DNA from: Bradyrhizobium sp. G127
GTDB taxonomy: Bacteria; Pseudomonadota; Alphaproteobacteria; Rhizobiales; Xanthobacteraceae
Reading direction: 5' to 3'
Length of the DNA stretch: 64,000 nucleotides
Assembly (NCBI RefSeq): GCF_021502575.1
Contig: NZ_JAKFGN010000001.1
Span: 1,984,001-2,048,000, forward strand
Under the pieces are notes generated by a model that saw nothing but the letters and a program-made list of their open reading frames with translations, was not told where the DNA came from and ran no database searches. Both the position numbers and the translations under genes were made by a program. Of the stretch, positions 11,389-20,766 are shown piece after piece (within the stretch, counting starts at the first letter, position 1; each line of letters starts with the position of its first letter).

Positions 11389-11860
11389 AGAATGCCCCGT
11401 ACTTCCGGTTGCGCGCCGGATCCGTTGTTATGAATTTTATCTTGAGCGGGTGCGCCGCGAATTACAAGCGAAGGCGGCCTTTCGATGCCGGATTCGCATG
11501 CAATCGATTGCAGAGTGTTGCAAGGATGCAAGAGCAGCGGACGATTTTACACTTATTGGCAGCGTCGAAGGCGGAACCGGCTTCGCGCGATCTCGCGTTG
11601 CGTCGTGAATTTGATTTTGTTTCACGCGATCATCCAGCTTGATGCCGGTCCCCATCATCAAGCTGGCAGCATGCGCAAGATAAAAATCGACAGCGTGCGG
11701 CAAGAATTCCCTCATCCGCTACTCTCGAACACAATATATATGGTTTCATGGGAATGCGTCGCGGCGGCAGTCGCGCGGGTCACCTCGGCGGGTTGACCGC
11801 CGGGATTCAGCCTGCAAGATCACGTGTGATGCGTCGCGTTCAGTCCGCGAAAGGCGAGAG
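11389..11860. other. Intergenic gap between divergent genes, no gene recognised
   Basis: These 472 bases separate the leftward DUF2267-like gene from the rightward HerA-like ATPase gene, so they should hold both promoters. Short open frames occur, but none has a convincing ribosome-binding site or protein-like composition. The middle part is AT-richer than its surroundings. No hairpin terminator or repeat family was recognised. Confidence 0.5.
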
Positions 11861-13540
11861 ATGGCGAAGAAGACGACCAAGACCGTTGCCGACAAGGCCG
11901 TATCCAGTGCGAAAGCGGCAGCGCCGGCCGGCGCCGGAAGCGCTGCATCCGCCGATACCGACAAGACCATCTTCATCGGAAAGGGCGATCAGCCGGCATT
12001 CTTGACGCTCGGTCTTGCGAACCGCCACGGCCTTGTCACCGGCGCGACCGGCACCGGCAAGACGGTCTCGCTTCAGGTCATGGCCGAAGGTTTTGCCCGC
12101 GCCGGGGTCTCGGTGTTCGCCGCGGACATCAAGGGCGATCTCTCGGGTATCTCGGAGATCGGCGAGCCCAAGGATTTCATTCTCGCCCGCGCCAAAGGGA
12201 TGGGGCTGGACTTCAAGCCCGATCAGTTCTCGACGGTGTTTTGGGATGTGTTCGGCGAGCAGGGCCATCCGGTGCGCGCCACGGTGACCGAAATGGGTCC
12301 GCTGTTGCTGTCCCGTATGCTCGATCTCAACGATGTGCAGGAGGGCGTGCTCAACGTCGCGTTCAAGGTCGCCGATGAAGGCGGTCTTCCGTTGGTCGAC
12401 TTCAAGGATCTGCGCGCCATTCTGGACGCCATATCCCCGGCCGACGCAAAGAAGAATGGCGATGACACGAGCCAGGCCATGCTGGACCTCAAGCAGGCGG
12501 CTCAGAAGTTCGGCAACGTCACGAAGCAGACCGTCGGAACCATTCAGCGCCAGCTTCTGGTGCTGGAGAACCAGGGCGGCGAACAGTTTTTCGGCGAACC
12601 GGCGCTTCAGTTGAAGGATTTCATGCGAACGGATTCGTCCGGACGGGGCATGATCAACATTCTCGTCGCCGACAAGCTGATGCAAAGCCCACGGCTCTAT
12701 TCGACCTTTCTCCTCTGGATGTTGTCCGAACTGTTCGAGGAGTTGCCGGAAATCGGCGATCCGCCGCAGCCGAAACTGGTGTTCTTTTTCGACGAGGCGC
12801 ATCTGCTCTTCACCGATGCGCCCAAGGCGCTGCTCGACAAGATCGAACAGGTCGTGCGGCTGATTCGCTCGAAGGGCGTCGGCGTCTATTTCGTCACGCA
12901 AAATCCGATCGATGTGCCCGACAGGGTTCTCGCGCAGCTCGGCAACCGCGTTCAGCACGCCTTGCGCGCCTTTACGCCACGCGATCAGAAGGCGGTGCAG
13001 GCCGCGGCGCAGACGTTCCGGCCCAATCCGGCGCTTGATACAGCTCAGGTTATTACTGAACTGGGCAAGGGCGAGGCGCTGGTTTCGTTCCTCGAAGGCA
13101 ACGGCACGCCAGCCATGGTGGAGCGGGTGATGATCCGGCCGCCGACGGCGCGGATTGGGCCTATCACGCCGGACGAGCGCAAGGCCATCATCGCGGCAAG
13201 TCCCGTGAAGGGCAAATACGACACCACCGTCGATTCCGATTCCGCTTATGAGATGCTGCAGAAGCGGATGTCGGAAACAGCCGCGCCGGCGGAAGGCGAA
13301 TCCGGCGGCGGTGTGCTGGGCCAGATCGGCACCATCGTCGGCACCATCTTCGGCACCAATACGCCGCGCGGCAAACTCTCCACCGGACAGGTGATCGCGC
13401 GCAACGTCACGCGCTCGGTGACCAACAAAGTCGCGGGCGATGTCGTCGCCGGGATCGGAAAGTCACTCGGCGGATCGATCGGAGGGTCAATCGGCCGCTC
13501 GATCGTACGGGGTGCACTCGGCGGGCTGTTGCGGCGTTAG
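11861..13540 (+). CDS. HerA-like ATPase / DUF853 helicase family protein
   Basis: The 559-residue protein has a lysine/alanine-rich N-terminal tail, a Walker A motif at residues 61-68 (GATGTGKT), and a Walker B segment near residues 305-315 ([12 protein letters not shown]). A glycine-rich C-terminal tail contains repeated [12 protein letters not shown]. This matches the DUF853/YjgR group of HerA-FtsK-type ATPases, suspected nucleic-acid translocases of unproven role. No NurA-like nuclease gene is adjacent. It is a single gene followed 65 bp later by a peptidase gene. Confidence 0.88.
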   Translation: MAKKTTKTVADKAVSSAKAAAPAGAGSAASADTDKTIFIGKGDQPAFLTLGLANRHGLVTGATGTGKTVSLQVMAEGFARAGVSVFAADIKGDLSGISEIGEPKDFILARAKGMGLDFKPDQFSTVFWDVFGEQGHPVRATVTEMGPLLLSRMLDLNDVQEGVLNVAFKVADEGGLPLVDFKDLRAILDAISPADAKKNGDDTSQAMLDLKQAAQKFGNVTKQTVGTIQRQLLVLENQGGEQFFGEPALQLKDFMRTDSSGRGMINILVADKLMQSPRLYSTFLLWMLSELFEELPEIGDPPQPKLVFFFDEAHLLFTDAPKALLDKIEQVVRLIRSKGVGVYFVTQNPIDVPDRVLAQLGNRVQHALRAFTPRDQKAVQAAAQTFRPNPALDTAQVITELGKGEALVSFLEGNGTPAMVERVMIRPPTARIGPITPDERKAIIAASPVKGKYDTTVDSDSAYEMLQKRMSETAAPAEGESGGGVLGQIGTIVGTIFGTNTPRGKLSTGQVIARNVTRSVTNKVAGDVVAGIGKSLGGSIGGSIGRSIVRGALGGLLRR

Positions 13541-13605
13541 TCATTGCGCGGGCAGTCATCGCACTGCTCGCGGCCCTGCATCGCCCGGATTTGAGGAACA
13601 ATACC

Positions 13606-15012
13606 ATGTCAGCCACGCCACAACTCTCCGCCGTTCTCGATCATATCGACAAGGACTTCGACAAGAGCCTCGAGCGGCTGTTCACGCTGCTCCGGATCAA
13701 GTCGATTTCGGCCGACCCGGCATTCAATGACGATTGCAAGAAGGCCGCGGATCATCTCGCCGCTGACATCGCGTCCATCGGTTTTGCCACCGAGGTGCGG
13801 CCGACCGCGGGGCATCCTGCCATCGTCGGCAAGAGCAACGGCACCGGTCCGGGCAAGGGCGCGCATGTGCTGTTCTACGGCCACTACGATGTGCAGCCGG
13901 TCGATCCGCTTGATTTGTGGAAGCGGCCGCCGTTTGAACCGGTCGTTACCGATCATGCCGACGGCCGCAAGATCATCGTTGCGCGCGGGGCCGAGGACGA
14001 CAAGGGCCAGCTGATGACCTTCGTCGAGGCCTGCCGCGCCTGGAAGAGCGTTACGGGATCGCTGCCGCTCGACGTGACCATTCTGATCGAGGGCGAGGAG
14101 GAAATCGGTTCGAAGAATTTTGGTCCTTTCCTCGACACCCACAAGAAGGACCTGGCCGCCGACTTCGTGCTGGTCTGCGATACCGGCATGTGGGACCAGA
14201 ACACGCCTGCGATCACCACGTCGCTGCGCGGTCTCGTCTACGACGAGGTGAAGATCCACGCCGCCAACCGCGACCTGCATTCCGGCATCTTCGGCGGCGG
14301 CGCGCAGAATCCGATCCGCGTGCTGACGCGCATTCTCGGCGGCCTGTTCGACGACAACGGCCACATCACGATCCCCGGTTTCTACGACGGGGTGAAGGAT
14401 CTGCCGCCGGATATTCTGGCGCAGTGGAAGAACCTCAATCTCTCGCCGGAGACGTTTCTCAAGCCGATCGGGCTGTCGGTGCCTGCCGGCGAGAAGGACC
14501 GCCTGCTGATCGAGCAGGTGTCGTCGCGTCCGACCTGCGACATCAACGGCATCTTCGGCGGCTACACCGGCGAAGGCTCCAAGACCGTGATCCCGGCGCA
14601 CGCCTCGGCCAAGGTCTCGTTCCGTCTGGTGGAAGGGCAGGACCCGGAACGAATCCGAAAAGCCTTCCGCGATTTCGTCACCGCGCGCCTGCCTGCGGAC
14701 TGCACCGCCGAGTTCACCGATCACGCCGGCGCACCGGCGATTGCGCTCGACTGGGGCATGAAGCCGCTCGCCGCCGCGAAGCGCGCGCTGACCGATGAAT
14801 GGGGCAAGGAGGCGCTGCTGATCGGATCGGGCGCGTCGATTCCGATTGTCGCGGATTTCAAGAAGACGCTGGGGCTGGATACGGTGCTGATCGGCTTTGG
14901 TCTGGAGGACGACAACATCCATTCGCCGAACGAGAAGTACGACCTCAAGAGCTTCCACAAGGGCATCCGCTCGTGGGCGCGCATTCTCGCCGCGTTTGCG
15001 GATACCCGCTGA
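13606..15012 (+). CDS. M20-family metallo-dipeptidase
   Basis: This cytoplasmic zinc hydrolase probably cleaves dipeptides or related amides. The 468-residue protein shows the first metal ligand and catalytic aspartate in FYGHYDVQ (His93, Asp95), the bridging-ligand region GAEDDKGQ (near 129-135), the catalytic glutamate cluster EGEEEIGS (162-169) and the dimerisation domain after residue 200. The ATG at 13606 is preceded by GAGGAAC; an in-frame TTG five codons earlier lacks one. The substrate cannot be fixed. Confidence 0.9.
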   Translation: MSATPQLSAVLDHIDKDFDKSLERLFTLLRIKSISADPAFNDDCKKAADHLAADIASIGFATEVRPTAGHPAIVGKSNGTGPGKGAHVLFYGHYDVQPVDPLDLWKRPPFEPVVTDHADGRKIIVARGAEDDKGQLMTFVEACRAWKSVTGSLPLDVTILIEGEEEIGSKNFGPFLDTHKKDLAADFVLVCDTGMWDQNTPAITTSLRGLVYDEVKIHAANRDLHSGIFGGGAQNPIRVLTRILGGLFDDNGHITIPGFYDGVKDLPPDILAQWKNLNLSPETFLKPIGLSVPAGEKDRLLIEQVSSRPTCDINGIFGGYTGEGSKTVIPAHASAKVSFRLVEGQDPERIRKAFRDFVTARLPADCTAEFTDHAGAPAIALDWGMKPLAAAKRALTDEWGKEALLIGSGASIPIVADFKKTLGLDTVLIGFGLEDDNIHSPNEKYDLKSFHKGIRSWARILAAFADTR

Positions 15013-15562
15013 CCCATTGCACGTTGTCAAACAGCCACGCGTGATCGTTCTCGCGCATCGCGCGAGGTGAGCTTTTTGTTTGGCCCCTCACATATGCGCG
15101 CGAGGCCTGCCTCGTTCGCGCCCCTTAAAAAGGGAGGGGCATGGAGCGCCGCGAGGCGCACCTTGTCTTCGTTTCGCTTCCGGCATCCGCTTGCGAGGCA
15201 GATGGTGGTCCGAAAGCGCATCGCCTCACGGCGCTCCATTGCGGCGATTTCGGGCGTGAGGACCGCACTTCCGGGTCAGGACGGGCGCGGCGCGCCTTGA
15301 TCCGGCGGGATTTCTCCGCCTTCATCCTGTCCTCGTCCAGCCGCTGACGGCAGAGCCACGTAGTTGGCCCGGACGGTGACCCCAGCCTCCCGGGCATGTG
15401 TGTGCGAGACACACGCGCAGGCGCCGCATCCTGCTCCGCTTAACGAACGCCCTCGAGAAGCGCCCCTCACGAACAGGACGCTTCGAACTTAAGAGAGGTT
15501 TGAAGCGCGGGAATTCGTATCCCCATCACAAAATGTTTCGGTGCTCGCTCGATATTATTGCC

Positions 15563-15681
15563 GTCATTCCGGGGCGCGAGCGCAGCGAGCGAGCCCGGAA
15601 TCCACTGCTGCTGACAAAGCCATAAACAAAGGAAAAATGGATTCCGGGCCTGCGCGTGCAGAACGCGCATCCCGGAATGAC
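15563..15681. repeat. Palindromic intergenic element bounded by GTCATTCCGGG
   Basis: The element begins GTCATTCCGGGG and ends with the inverse CCCGGAATGAC, with further inverted segments inside (CCCGGAATCC and GGATTCCGGG). It has the same general plan as the elements at 39603-39685 and 48282-48370. Confidence 0.75.
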
Positions 15682-15763
15682 AGGTTCAAGCATCCGGGGC
15701 AGAGGTTTGCGGCGTTTGTCCGGATTGCGCCGACTTCATCCGGACGATGTGTGCCACCAAACG

Positions 15764-15797
15764 CAAAAACGCCGCCCGGAATTGGACGGCGTTTTTT
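15764..15797 (-). terminator. Intrinsic terminator after the class II aldolase gene
   Basis: A hairpin with arms AACGCCG-CC and GG-CGGCGTT (one mismatch) is flanked by T tracts on both strands. It lies about 30 bp after the stop codon of the leftward aldolase gene, so it most likely ends that transcript. Confidence 0.75.
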
Positions 15798-15825
15798 ATT
15801 CCATGTCAGTGTAGAGGCTGACGGA

Positions 15826-16605
15826 TCAATTTCTATAGCTCGGATCAATCCTGTCAAGCTTGCGCAGCAGCGGCGGCCAGACCAGCGTTGTCGAGCGCCG
15901 TTCGGCGCGTTCCGGATTGCCGACGAGCTGCTCGTTCTTCTCGATCACCAGCTTGTCGACCGGATAGGCGGTCGGTCCCAGCATGCGGGTGCGGACCTGC
16001 ATCGTACAGGCGCGCTCGAGGTGAAACATCCGCTCGAAGGCGGAGGCCACGGAGCGGCCCACGGTGAGCGTACCGTGGTTGCGCAGCAGGAGGTGGTTCT
16101 TGGTGCCGAGGTCCTTCTGGATGCGCGGGCGTTCGTCATGATCCAGCGCGATGCCTTCATAGTCGTGATAGGCGAGGTCGCCGGTAACAAGCTGCGCGGT
16201 TTGATTCAGCGGCAACAGGCCTTCCATGCAGCTTGCGACGGCGGTGCCATCGGGGGTGTGCAGATGCAATACGCAGCCGGCGTCCTCGCGGACTTCGTGG
16301 ATGGCGGAGTGAATGGTGAAGCCCGCCGGGTTGATGCTGTATTCGCTCTCGGTGAGTTGGTTGCCCTGAAGGTCGACCTTCACCAGACTCGATGCGGTGA
16401 TTTCATCGAACATCAGTCCGTAGGGATTGATCAGGAAGTGATGCTCGCCGCCAGGTACGCGTGCGGAGATGTGGGTGTCCACGAGGTCGTCCCAACCGTA
16501 GTGCGCGATAAGACGGTAGCAGGCCGCGAGATTGACGCGCTGCTCCCACTCTCCGGGGACCATGGTGGATTGAACTTCCTTGAGGCGTGCTTCGGCTGGC
16601 GACAT
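15826..16605 (-). CDS. Class II aldolase/adducin-family protein
   Basis: The family comprises zinc-dependent aldolases, epimerases and dehydratases acting on sugar phosphates and related carbonyl compounds. The 259-residue protein has the zinc ligands His114 and His116 (VLHLHTPDG) and His177 (LRNHGT). GGGAG precedes the ATG at 16605 by about eight bases. It is a monocistronic leftward gene followed by a strong terminator. Substrate unknown. Confidence 0.87.
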   Translation of the reverse strand: MSPAEARLKEVQSTMVPGEWEQRVNLAACYRLIAHYGWDDLVDTHISARVPGGEHHFLINPYGLMFDEITASSLVKVDLQGNQLTESEYSINPAGFTIHSAIHEVREDAGCVLHLHTPDGTAVASCMEGLLPLNQTAQLVTGDLAYHDYEGIALDHDERPRIQKDLGTKNHLLLRNHGTLTVGRSVASAFERMFHLERACTMQVRTRMLGPTAYPVDKLVIEKNEQLVGNPERAERRSTTLVWPPLLRKLDRIDPSYRN

Positions 16606-16724
16606 GGCGATTGCTCCCGCGATTTATTGATCTTGCGCGCAGGAAGCCTAGCCTTGCGGTATGGCCATCGCAACATGCGGCGTTCGCAGAGGCGCCATGC
16701 CACGCAATATCAAGGCTGAGAGGA

Positions 16725-18374
16725 TCAGGGCGCCGGAATGGCGAGCAGGCTCGCGATGCTCTTGCCGCGGATGTCGTAGACCCGCGCGAACACCACGTCA
16801 TCGCGCTTGATTTCGACAACCACCGGCGCGTTCAGGCCCTTGCAGTAGAATTCACCCAGCGTCATGGCGAAGTCCGCAGCATGACTGTCCCATCCGATGG
16901 TGAAATCGGGGCCTAAAGCCACCTGGGCCGGCCGCTGCGGTCCGCAGACGGCAACGCGCCACTTCCGGTTTCTCGGGGCGGGCTCCTGCCGTTCTTCCAG
17001 TTCCTGCCGCAGTCCTTCGGAGGCCTGCTTGAGCGCCAATCCCCAGTAGTCGAGCATGTAGCGGTCGTCGGCGCCGCGAACGGTTCCCGCGATGTGGTTG
17101 AAATGCGTGTACTGGTAGGGATGCAGCCGGATCATTTCATTGAGCGGCAGCATCAGGCCGAACAGGAACAGCGCCGCGAACACAGCCTGCGCGGCGCGGC
17201 TGTGCTGTTTCAGCCAGCCCGCGATTGCAGCGAAGGCGACTCCCGCGAGGATGGCCATCGGCGGCACGACGAAGATGAAATGGCGAATGCCGTTATACAG
17301 CGCAGGGCGTTTCACCATGGCGATTACGAGCGGCAGGGTCGCTGCGAGCGTCAGCATCAGCATGATGCTCTTGCGCCGGTTATCGACGTTCGCGCGCAGC
17401 AGCGCCACGAACGAGCCTGCGATGCCGGCGGCGAGCAGTGCGAGCATCACTTCGGGAAGCTGCAACGCGAACAGCGTGGGCAGATAGGACCACGGCATGT
17501 CCGGCACCGAGACGATTGCGCCGTCGAACAATTCCTTCCAGGGCTTCTCGAAGAAGTGCGAGAAGTAGGTCAGGGCGCGAAACGGATTGGCCACGTCGAT
17601 GATCGACCACGGCCAGATCAGACCCATCACCAGATAGCCGAGCAGCACGCCGGGCAGCAGCACATAGACGACATGGCCGAGCCGATGCGCGGCTTCGCGC
17701 AGACCGTGGGTACGAATCTCGGAAATCCAGATCGGCATAAATCCGATCACGGCGTAGACTACTGCCAGTCCGCCCAGAATGCGGGAGCCGATGGACAGGC
17801 CGGCGCCGAGCCCGATGATCAGGATCGTGTGCGGCGTAGGCGAGGGATATTCCTGCGCCAGCCGCACCAGTCCGAGCATCAGGATCACCATTGCGACGGC
17901 AAAGGGTGCATCCTTCGGATTCATGAACATGTGCCCGTAGAACGTCGGACACAGCGCGAGCAGCACGATGGCGGCAAGACCGGCGACGGGTCCGCCGACG
18001 CGGCGCGCCAGCCGCCACGTCACACCGAGGCCGATCAGGCCGACGATGGCGCCGAGCAGCCGCCGTGTCTCGAACAGTTCGAGCGGAACGATCTTGTGCA
18101 GCAGCGCGGCCGCCATGTCGAAGCCGCCGCCATACATGTAGAGATTGGCGAAGGAGAGCGCGCTGGTGTCGGTAAAGCCGCTGCGAAACATCTTGAGCAG
18201 CAGATCGGCATATTCGGCGTGGGTATAGTCGTCCCAGCCAAGCCCGTAGTCGCGGAATGTCAGGCCCGCGACGACGGTGACCACAGCAAGCACCGCGAGC
18301 GCAAGATCGTCGCACGTCTGCTCGATCGAACGCCCGGCCGGCGTATCGAGGGCCGATGTTGTGATGGATGACAT
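16725..18374 (-). CDS. GT39/ArnT-type membrane glycosyltransferase
   Basis: The 549-residue polytopic protein has an acidic motif in the first periplasmic loop (GWDDYTHAEY), which in GT-C transferases holds the catalytic aspartate. About eleven hydrophobic helices follow, then a soluble C-terminal domain of about 130 residues. Enzymes of this group transfer a sugar or mannose from a polyprenyl-phosphate donor to lipid A or protein on the outer face of the inner membrane. Donor and acceptor cannot be deduced, and no glycan cluster is adjacent. Confidence 0.8.
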   Translation of the reverse strand: MSSITTSALDTPAGRSIEQTCDDLALAVLAVVTVVAGLTFRDYGLGWDDYTHAEYADLLLKMFRSGFTDTSALSFANLYMYGGGFDMAAALLHKIVPLELFETRRLLGAIVGLIGLGVTWRLARRVGGPVAGLAAIVLLALCPTFYGHMFMNPKDAPFAVAMVILMLGLVRLAQEYPSPTPHTILIIGLGAGLSIGSRILGGLAVVYAVIGFMPIWISEIRTHGLREAAHRLGHVVYVLLPGVLLGYLVMGLIWPWSIIDVANPFRALTYFSHFFEKPWKELFDGAIVSVPDMPWSYLPTLFALQLPEVMLALLAAGIAGSFVALLRANVDNRRKSIMLMLTLAATLPLVIAMVKRPALYNGIRHFIFVVPPMAILAGVAFAAIAGWLKQHSRAAQAVFAALFLFGLMLPLNEMIRLHPYQYTHFNHIAGTVRGADDRYMLDYWGLALKQASEGLRQELEERQEPAPRNRKWRVAVCGPQRPAQVALGPDFTIGWDSHAADFAMTLGEFYCKGLNAPVVVEIKRDDVVFARVYDIRGKSIASLLAIPAP

Positions 18375-18710
18375 CTTGGTCAGTTAATCCAGCGGTCCCG
18401 GGCCTGCATGTTTGTTGGTCAGGCTTTTCCCCGGGAACTTTGTACCCCACTTTGGTATTCAAGTAATTGTCAATTGTGGCGTAATTTCCCTAATTGCAAT
18501 GCAACATTAGGGATAGGGTAAGGGGCGTCTTTAGTTAGGTGGTTTTTGCCGGCGACTTGACGCCGCGGGGGCGATCATTTCATAGCGCTGCACGTTAACG
18601 GTGGAACTGTTTCAGCGAGCAGGGTGCAGAATTACCGATTGGTAATGTCTGCGATGAAAGTATTATGGAGCATAACGCGTGAGTCTGCCGGCGCGGGTTT
18701 GGAGCTTGCA
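18375..18710. other. Intergenic region between divergent genes
   Basis: About 336 bases, AT-rich in the first half, between the leftward GT39 gene and the rightward membrane gene. An in-frame extension of the latter (from a GTG at 18624) covers the end of this gap but has no good ribosome-binding site. No repeats or terminators were seen. Confidence 0.45.
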
Positions 18711-19643
18711 ATGATTGCGCTGTTGATCGGTGGAACGGTCGTTCTGTGTATCGGCCTTCTGACGGTCGTTTTCGGCATCCCCATCAAGGAATTCAGTTTC
18801 GGAAATACGATGATCCTGGCGGGCGCCGTGGTGTCCTGCACCGGCCTCATCCTGATCGGGCTGTATTTCCTCGGCCGCGAATTCCGAAATCTGACGCGGC
18901 GGCTGGAGGCGGGGATCCCGGTTCCGGCGCCGGTGGTGCCGGTGCGCGAAGCGGCCGAACCCGCGCCGCCGAGGCCGCAGTTGCCCCGCGAAGACAGGCT
19001 CTTCACCCGCGATCAGCCGCGGGAGCGGGACGAAGTCGCAGACGATCATGGGCATGACGATCACCTGCGTGCGCCGCCGCCGGACCCAATCGCGCCTCCA
19101 ACTGCCTGGCAGGATCATCCCGTCACTCGCGCCCGTCCGCTTGCACCGCCCCCCGCGGAACCGGTTGAGCCGGCCGCGGAGCCTGCCGAACGTCCGCGGC
19201 GTAATATCATGTTTTCCTCGCACCGGCGCGATCAAGGCCGTGAGTTGCCGCCGCGCGAGCCGCTACATACGCCGCCTGAAGACAGCGCTCTGCGACCGTC
19301 GCGGGAGGATTTTTCGCCTCGGGATTCTGAGCCCGACGCCACCGATCCATTCGACCATGCATGGCCTCAACCCGGCAGGTCGCGACCCGACTCAGCCGCG
19401 CCCCGGAGCAGCCGGGCCGCATCGCCGTCCACCGATCAAGACGCGCCGGAGCCAGCCCGCGAGCGGTTTCAATTGCCGCGGCGTGCCGATGCGTCATCGG
19501 TGACGATCGTGAAGTCCGGCGTGGTCGATTCGATGGCGTATTCGCTGTATTCCGACGGCTCGATCGAGGCGCAAATGCCCGAAGGCATGGTGCGGTTTGC
19601 TTCGATCGACGAGTTGCGCGCGCATCTCGATGAGCGCAACTGA
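18711..19643 (+). CDS. Two-helix membrane protein with proline-rich cytoplasmic tail
   Basis: The 310-residue protein has two hydrophobic helices at about residues 1-24 and 34-58. A long proline-, arginine- and acid-rich, probably disordered region follows, then a compact C-terminal segment (VTIVKSGVVDSMAYSLYSDGSIEAQ) that I recall as conserved in Bradyrhizobium relatives. The frame is open from a GTG at 18624, but the ATG at 18711 has GGAG six bases upstream and starts right at the first helix. Function unknown. Confidence 0.7.
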   Translation: MIALLIGGTVVLCIGLLTVVFGIPIKEFSFGNTMILAGAVVSCTGLILIGLYFLGREFRNLTRRLEAGIPVPAPVVPVREAAEPAPPRPQLPREDRLFTRDQPRERDEVADDHGHDDHLRAPPPDPIAPPTAWQDHPVTRARPLAPPPAEPVEPAAEPAERPRRNIMFSSHRRDQGRELPPREPLHTPPEDSALRPSREDFSPRDSEPDATDPFDHAWPQPGRSRPDSAAPRSSRAASPSTDQDAPEPARERFQLPRRADASSVTIVKSGVVDSMAYSLYSDGSIEAQMPEGMVRFASIDELRAHLDERN

Positions 19644-19817
19644 CAAGCGCCGGCGTTGCAAAAATAAAGCCCCGCGCTGTTCCCGTTATCCTTGTCAGGA
19701 CACCGGAACTTCTCGCATACTCCCAAGTATAGATGACGCCGAGACTGTCGTTCGACGGGCATTTGCTTGGCCTGTCCTGTTTTCGACTGTAAGTCCGCCA
19801 GCCTTGAAAGACATACG

Positions 19818-20231
19818 ATGAACGAGACCACGCCCAAGGGATTCGTCGATCTGACCGCATCAATCGTGTCAGCCTATGTCAGCAACAACGCGACTACGGC
19901 CGCCGAAATTCCCGCCCTGATCAGTCAGATTCATGCAGCTCTGGTGCGGGTTTCGAGCGGCAGCACAGAGGTTGCGGTCGAGCCGTCCAAGCCCGCGGTC
20001 TCGATCAAGAAGTCGATGACGTCGGAATATCTCGTGTGTCTGGAGGATGGAAAGCGCTTCAAGTCGCTGAAGCGCCATCTGCGCGCGCAATACAACATGA
20101 GTCCGGAGCAATACCGGGAGAAATGGGGCCTGCCCGCCGACTATCCGATGGTCGCGCCGAATTATGCCGTCACCCGCTCGCAACTCGCCAAGAAAATGGG
20201 CCTTGGCCAGCAGCGCCGCCGCAGGAAATGA
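19818..20231 (+). CDS. Ros/MucR-family transcriptional regulator
   Basis: MucR proteins are H-NS-like silencers binding AT-rich DNA through a C-terminal zinc-finger-like domain. The 137-residue protein has the typical N-terminal oligomerisation region and the signature MTSEYLVCLEDGKRFKSLKR, followed by the conserved MSPEQYREKWGLPADYPMVAPNYA. The second finger cysteine is Asp (CLED), and the second histidine position reads Gln (HLRAQYN). This copy therefore looks like the metal-poor variant known in some rhizobia. The ATG at 19818 gives the standard family start. Single gene. Confidence 0.9.
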   Translation: MNETTPKGFVDLTASIVSAYVSNNATTAAEIPALISQIHAALVRVSSGSTEVAVEPSKPAVSIKKSMTSEYLVCLEDGKRFKSLKRHLRAQYNMSPEQYREKWGLPADYPMVAPNYAVTRSQLAKKMGLGQQRRRRK

Positions 20232-20322
20232 CGGCCGCAGGCTCGCGCGGGTTTCGCTCGATCTAGGAATAATTCCACATTTCAGCGGCTTCCGGAGTCA
20301 AGCGCAAAAACCTGGATTATTT

Positions 20323-20342
20323 GCGGGGATAGCTGTCCCCGC
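20323..20342. promoter_or_regulatory. Perfect inverted repeat upstream of DnaA-like gene
   Basis: Two 7-bp arms, GCGGGGA and TCCCCGC, are separated by six bases. There is no T tract, so an operator is more likely than a terminator. It lies 50 bp upstream of the start codon at 20392. Confidence 0.45.
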
Positions 20343-20356
20343 CATTTGCAATGTCC

Positions 20357-20381
20357 CTAGGATATAGGTAAATAATCCTAG
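20357..20381. promoter_or_regulatory. Inverted repeat CTAGGAT-N11-ATCCTAG before the ribosome-binding site
   Basis: The 7-bp arms are perfect. The right arm ends one base before the GTGAGG ribosome-binding site of the DnaA-like gene. It could act as an operator or, in RNA, mask the translation start. Confidence 0.5.
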
Positions 20382-20391
20382 TGAGGTTGCC

Positions 20392-20766
20392 ATGCTTGAA
20401 ACCCGTCCCCTGGTTGCACCCTTTCCGCTCCTGCACCCCGAAACCGCTGCCGCCAGCCCGGACGATATTTGCCGGCTGGTAACGGCCTGCGTTGCATTCG
20501 ATTTCGGCCTCGATGCTGCGGAACTCGAAGCGGGCTTGCGCGGCTCACAACGGGTCGCGTTCGCGCGCCAGATCGCGATGTATCTGGCCCATGTCTGTTT
20601 CGAATTGAGCTTCGAATCTGTCGGGCGCGCATTCGGCCGCGACCGCACCACGGTCGCCCATGCCTGCCGTGTCGTGGAAGACGGTCGCGACGACATCTGG
20701 TTTGACTGTCGTATCGCGACGCTCGATCTGGTCTGCCGCGCGGCCATTGGTGGAGACGCCCGATGA
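20392..20766 (+). CDS. Orphan DnaA domain IV-like DNA-binding protein
   Basis: The 124-residue protein consists mainly of a helix-turn-helix resembling the C-terminal DNA-binding domain of DnaA: RQIAMYLAH, then FESVGRAFGRDRTTVAHAC (about residues 60-90), close to the DnaA-box recognition signature. It lacks the AAA+ ATPase. Such orphan proteins recur in alphaproteobacteria, and their role is not established; competition for DnaA boxes or transcription control is possible. GAGG stands five bases before the ATG. Its stop overlaps the next start as ATGA. Confidence 0.85.
   Translation: MLETRPLVAPFPLLHPETAAASPDDICRLVTACVAFDFGLDAAELEAGLRGSQRVAFARQIAMYLAHVCFELSFESVGRAFGRDRTTVAHACRVVEDGRDDIWFDCRIATLDLVCRAAIGGDAR

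Larger units (their letters stand above)
15013..15825. repeat. Repeat-filled intergenic region, no gene
   Basis: About 810 bases without a credible gene. At 15140-15241 two imperfectly inverted arms occur (ATGGAGCGCCG-type on the left, its complement near 15220-15241), forming a long potential hairpin and containing short arginine-rich frames. A second inverted pair lies at 15563-15681, and a terminator hairpin ends the region. The arrangement fits dispersed non-coding repeats of this bacterial group. Confidence 0.6.

Noticed and set aside
13609-15030. 473-codon open frame antisense to the M20 dipeptidase gene
   Set aside because: It mirrors the real gene almost exactly, is arginine-rich without a fold-like pattern, and arises from the GC-rich third codon positions.
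15067-15412. Short arginine-rich frames (MERREA... type) in the repeat region
   Set aside because: They are read from both arms of an inverted repeat and have no ribosome-binding site. This is a repeat, not a gene.
17094-18371. 425-codon frame antisense to the GT39 gene
   Set aside because: The product is histidine/arginine-rich and has no hydrophobic or domain pattern; the sense frame is a polytopic enzyme.
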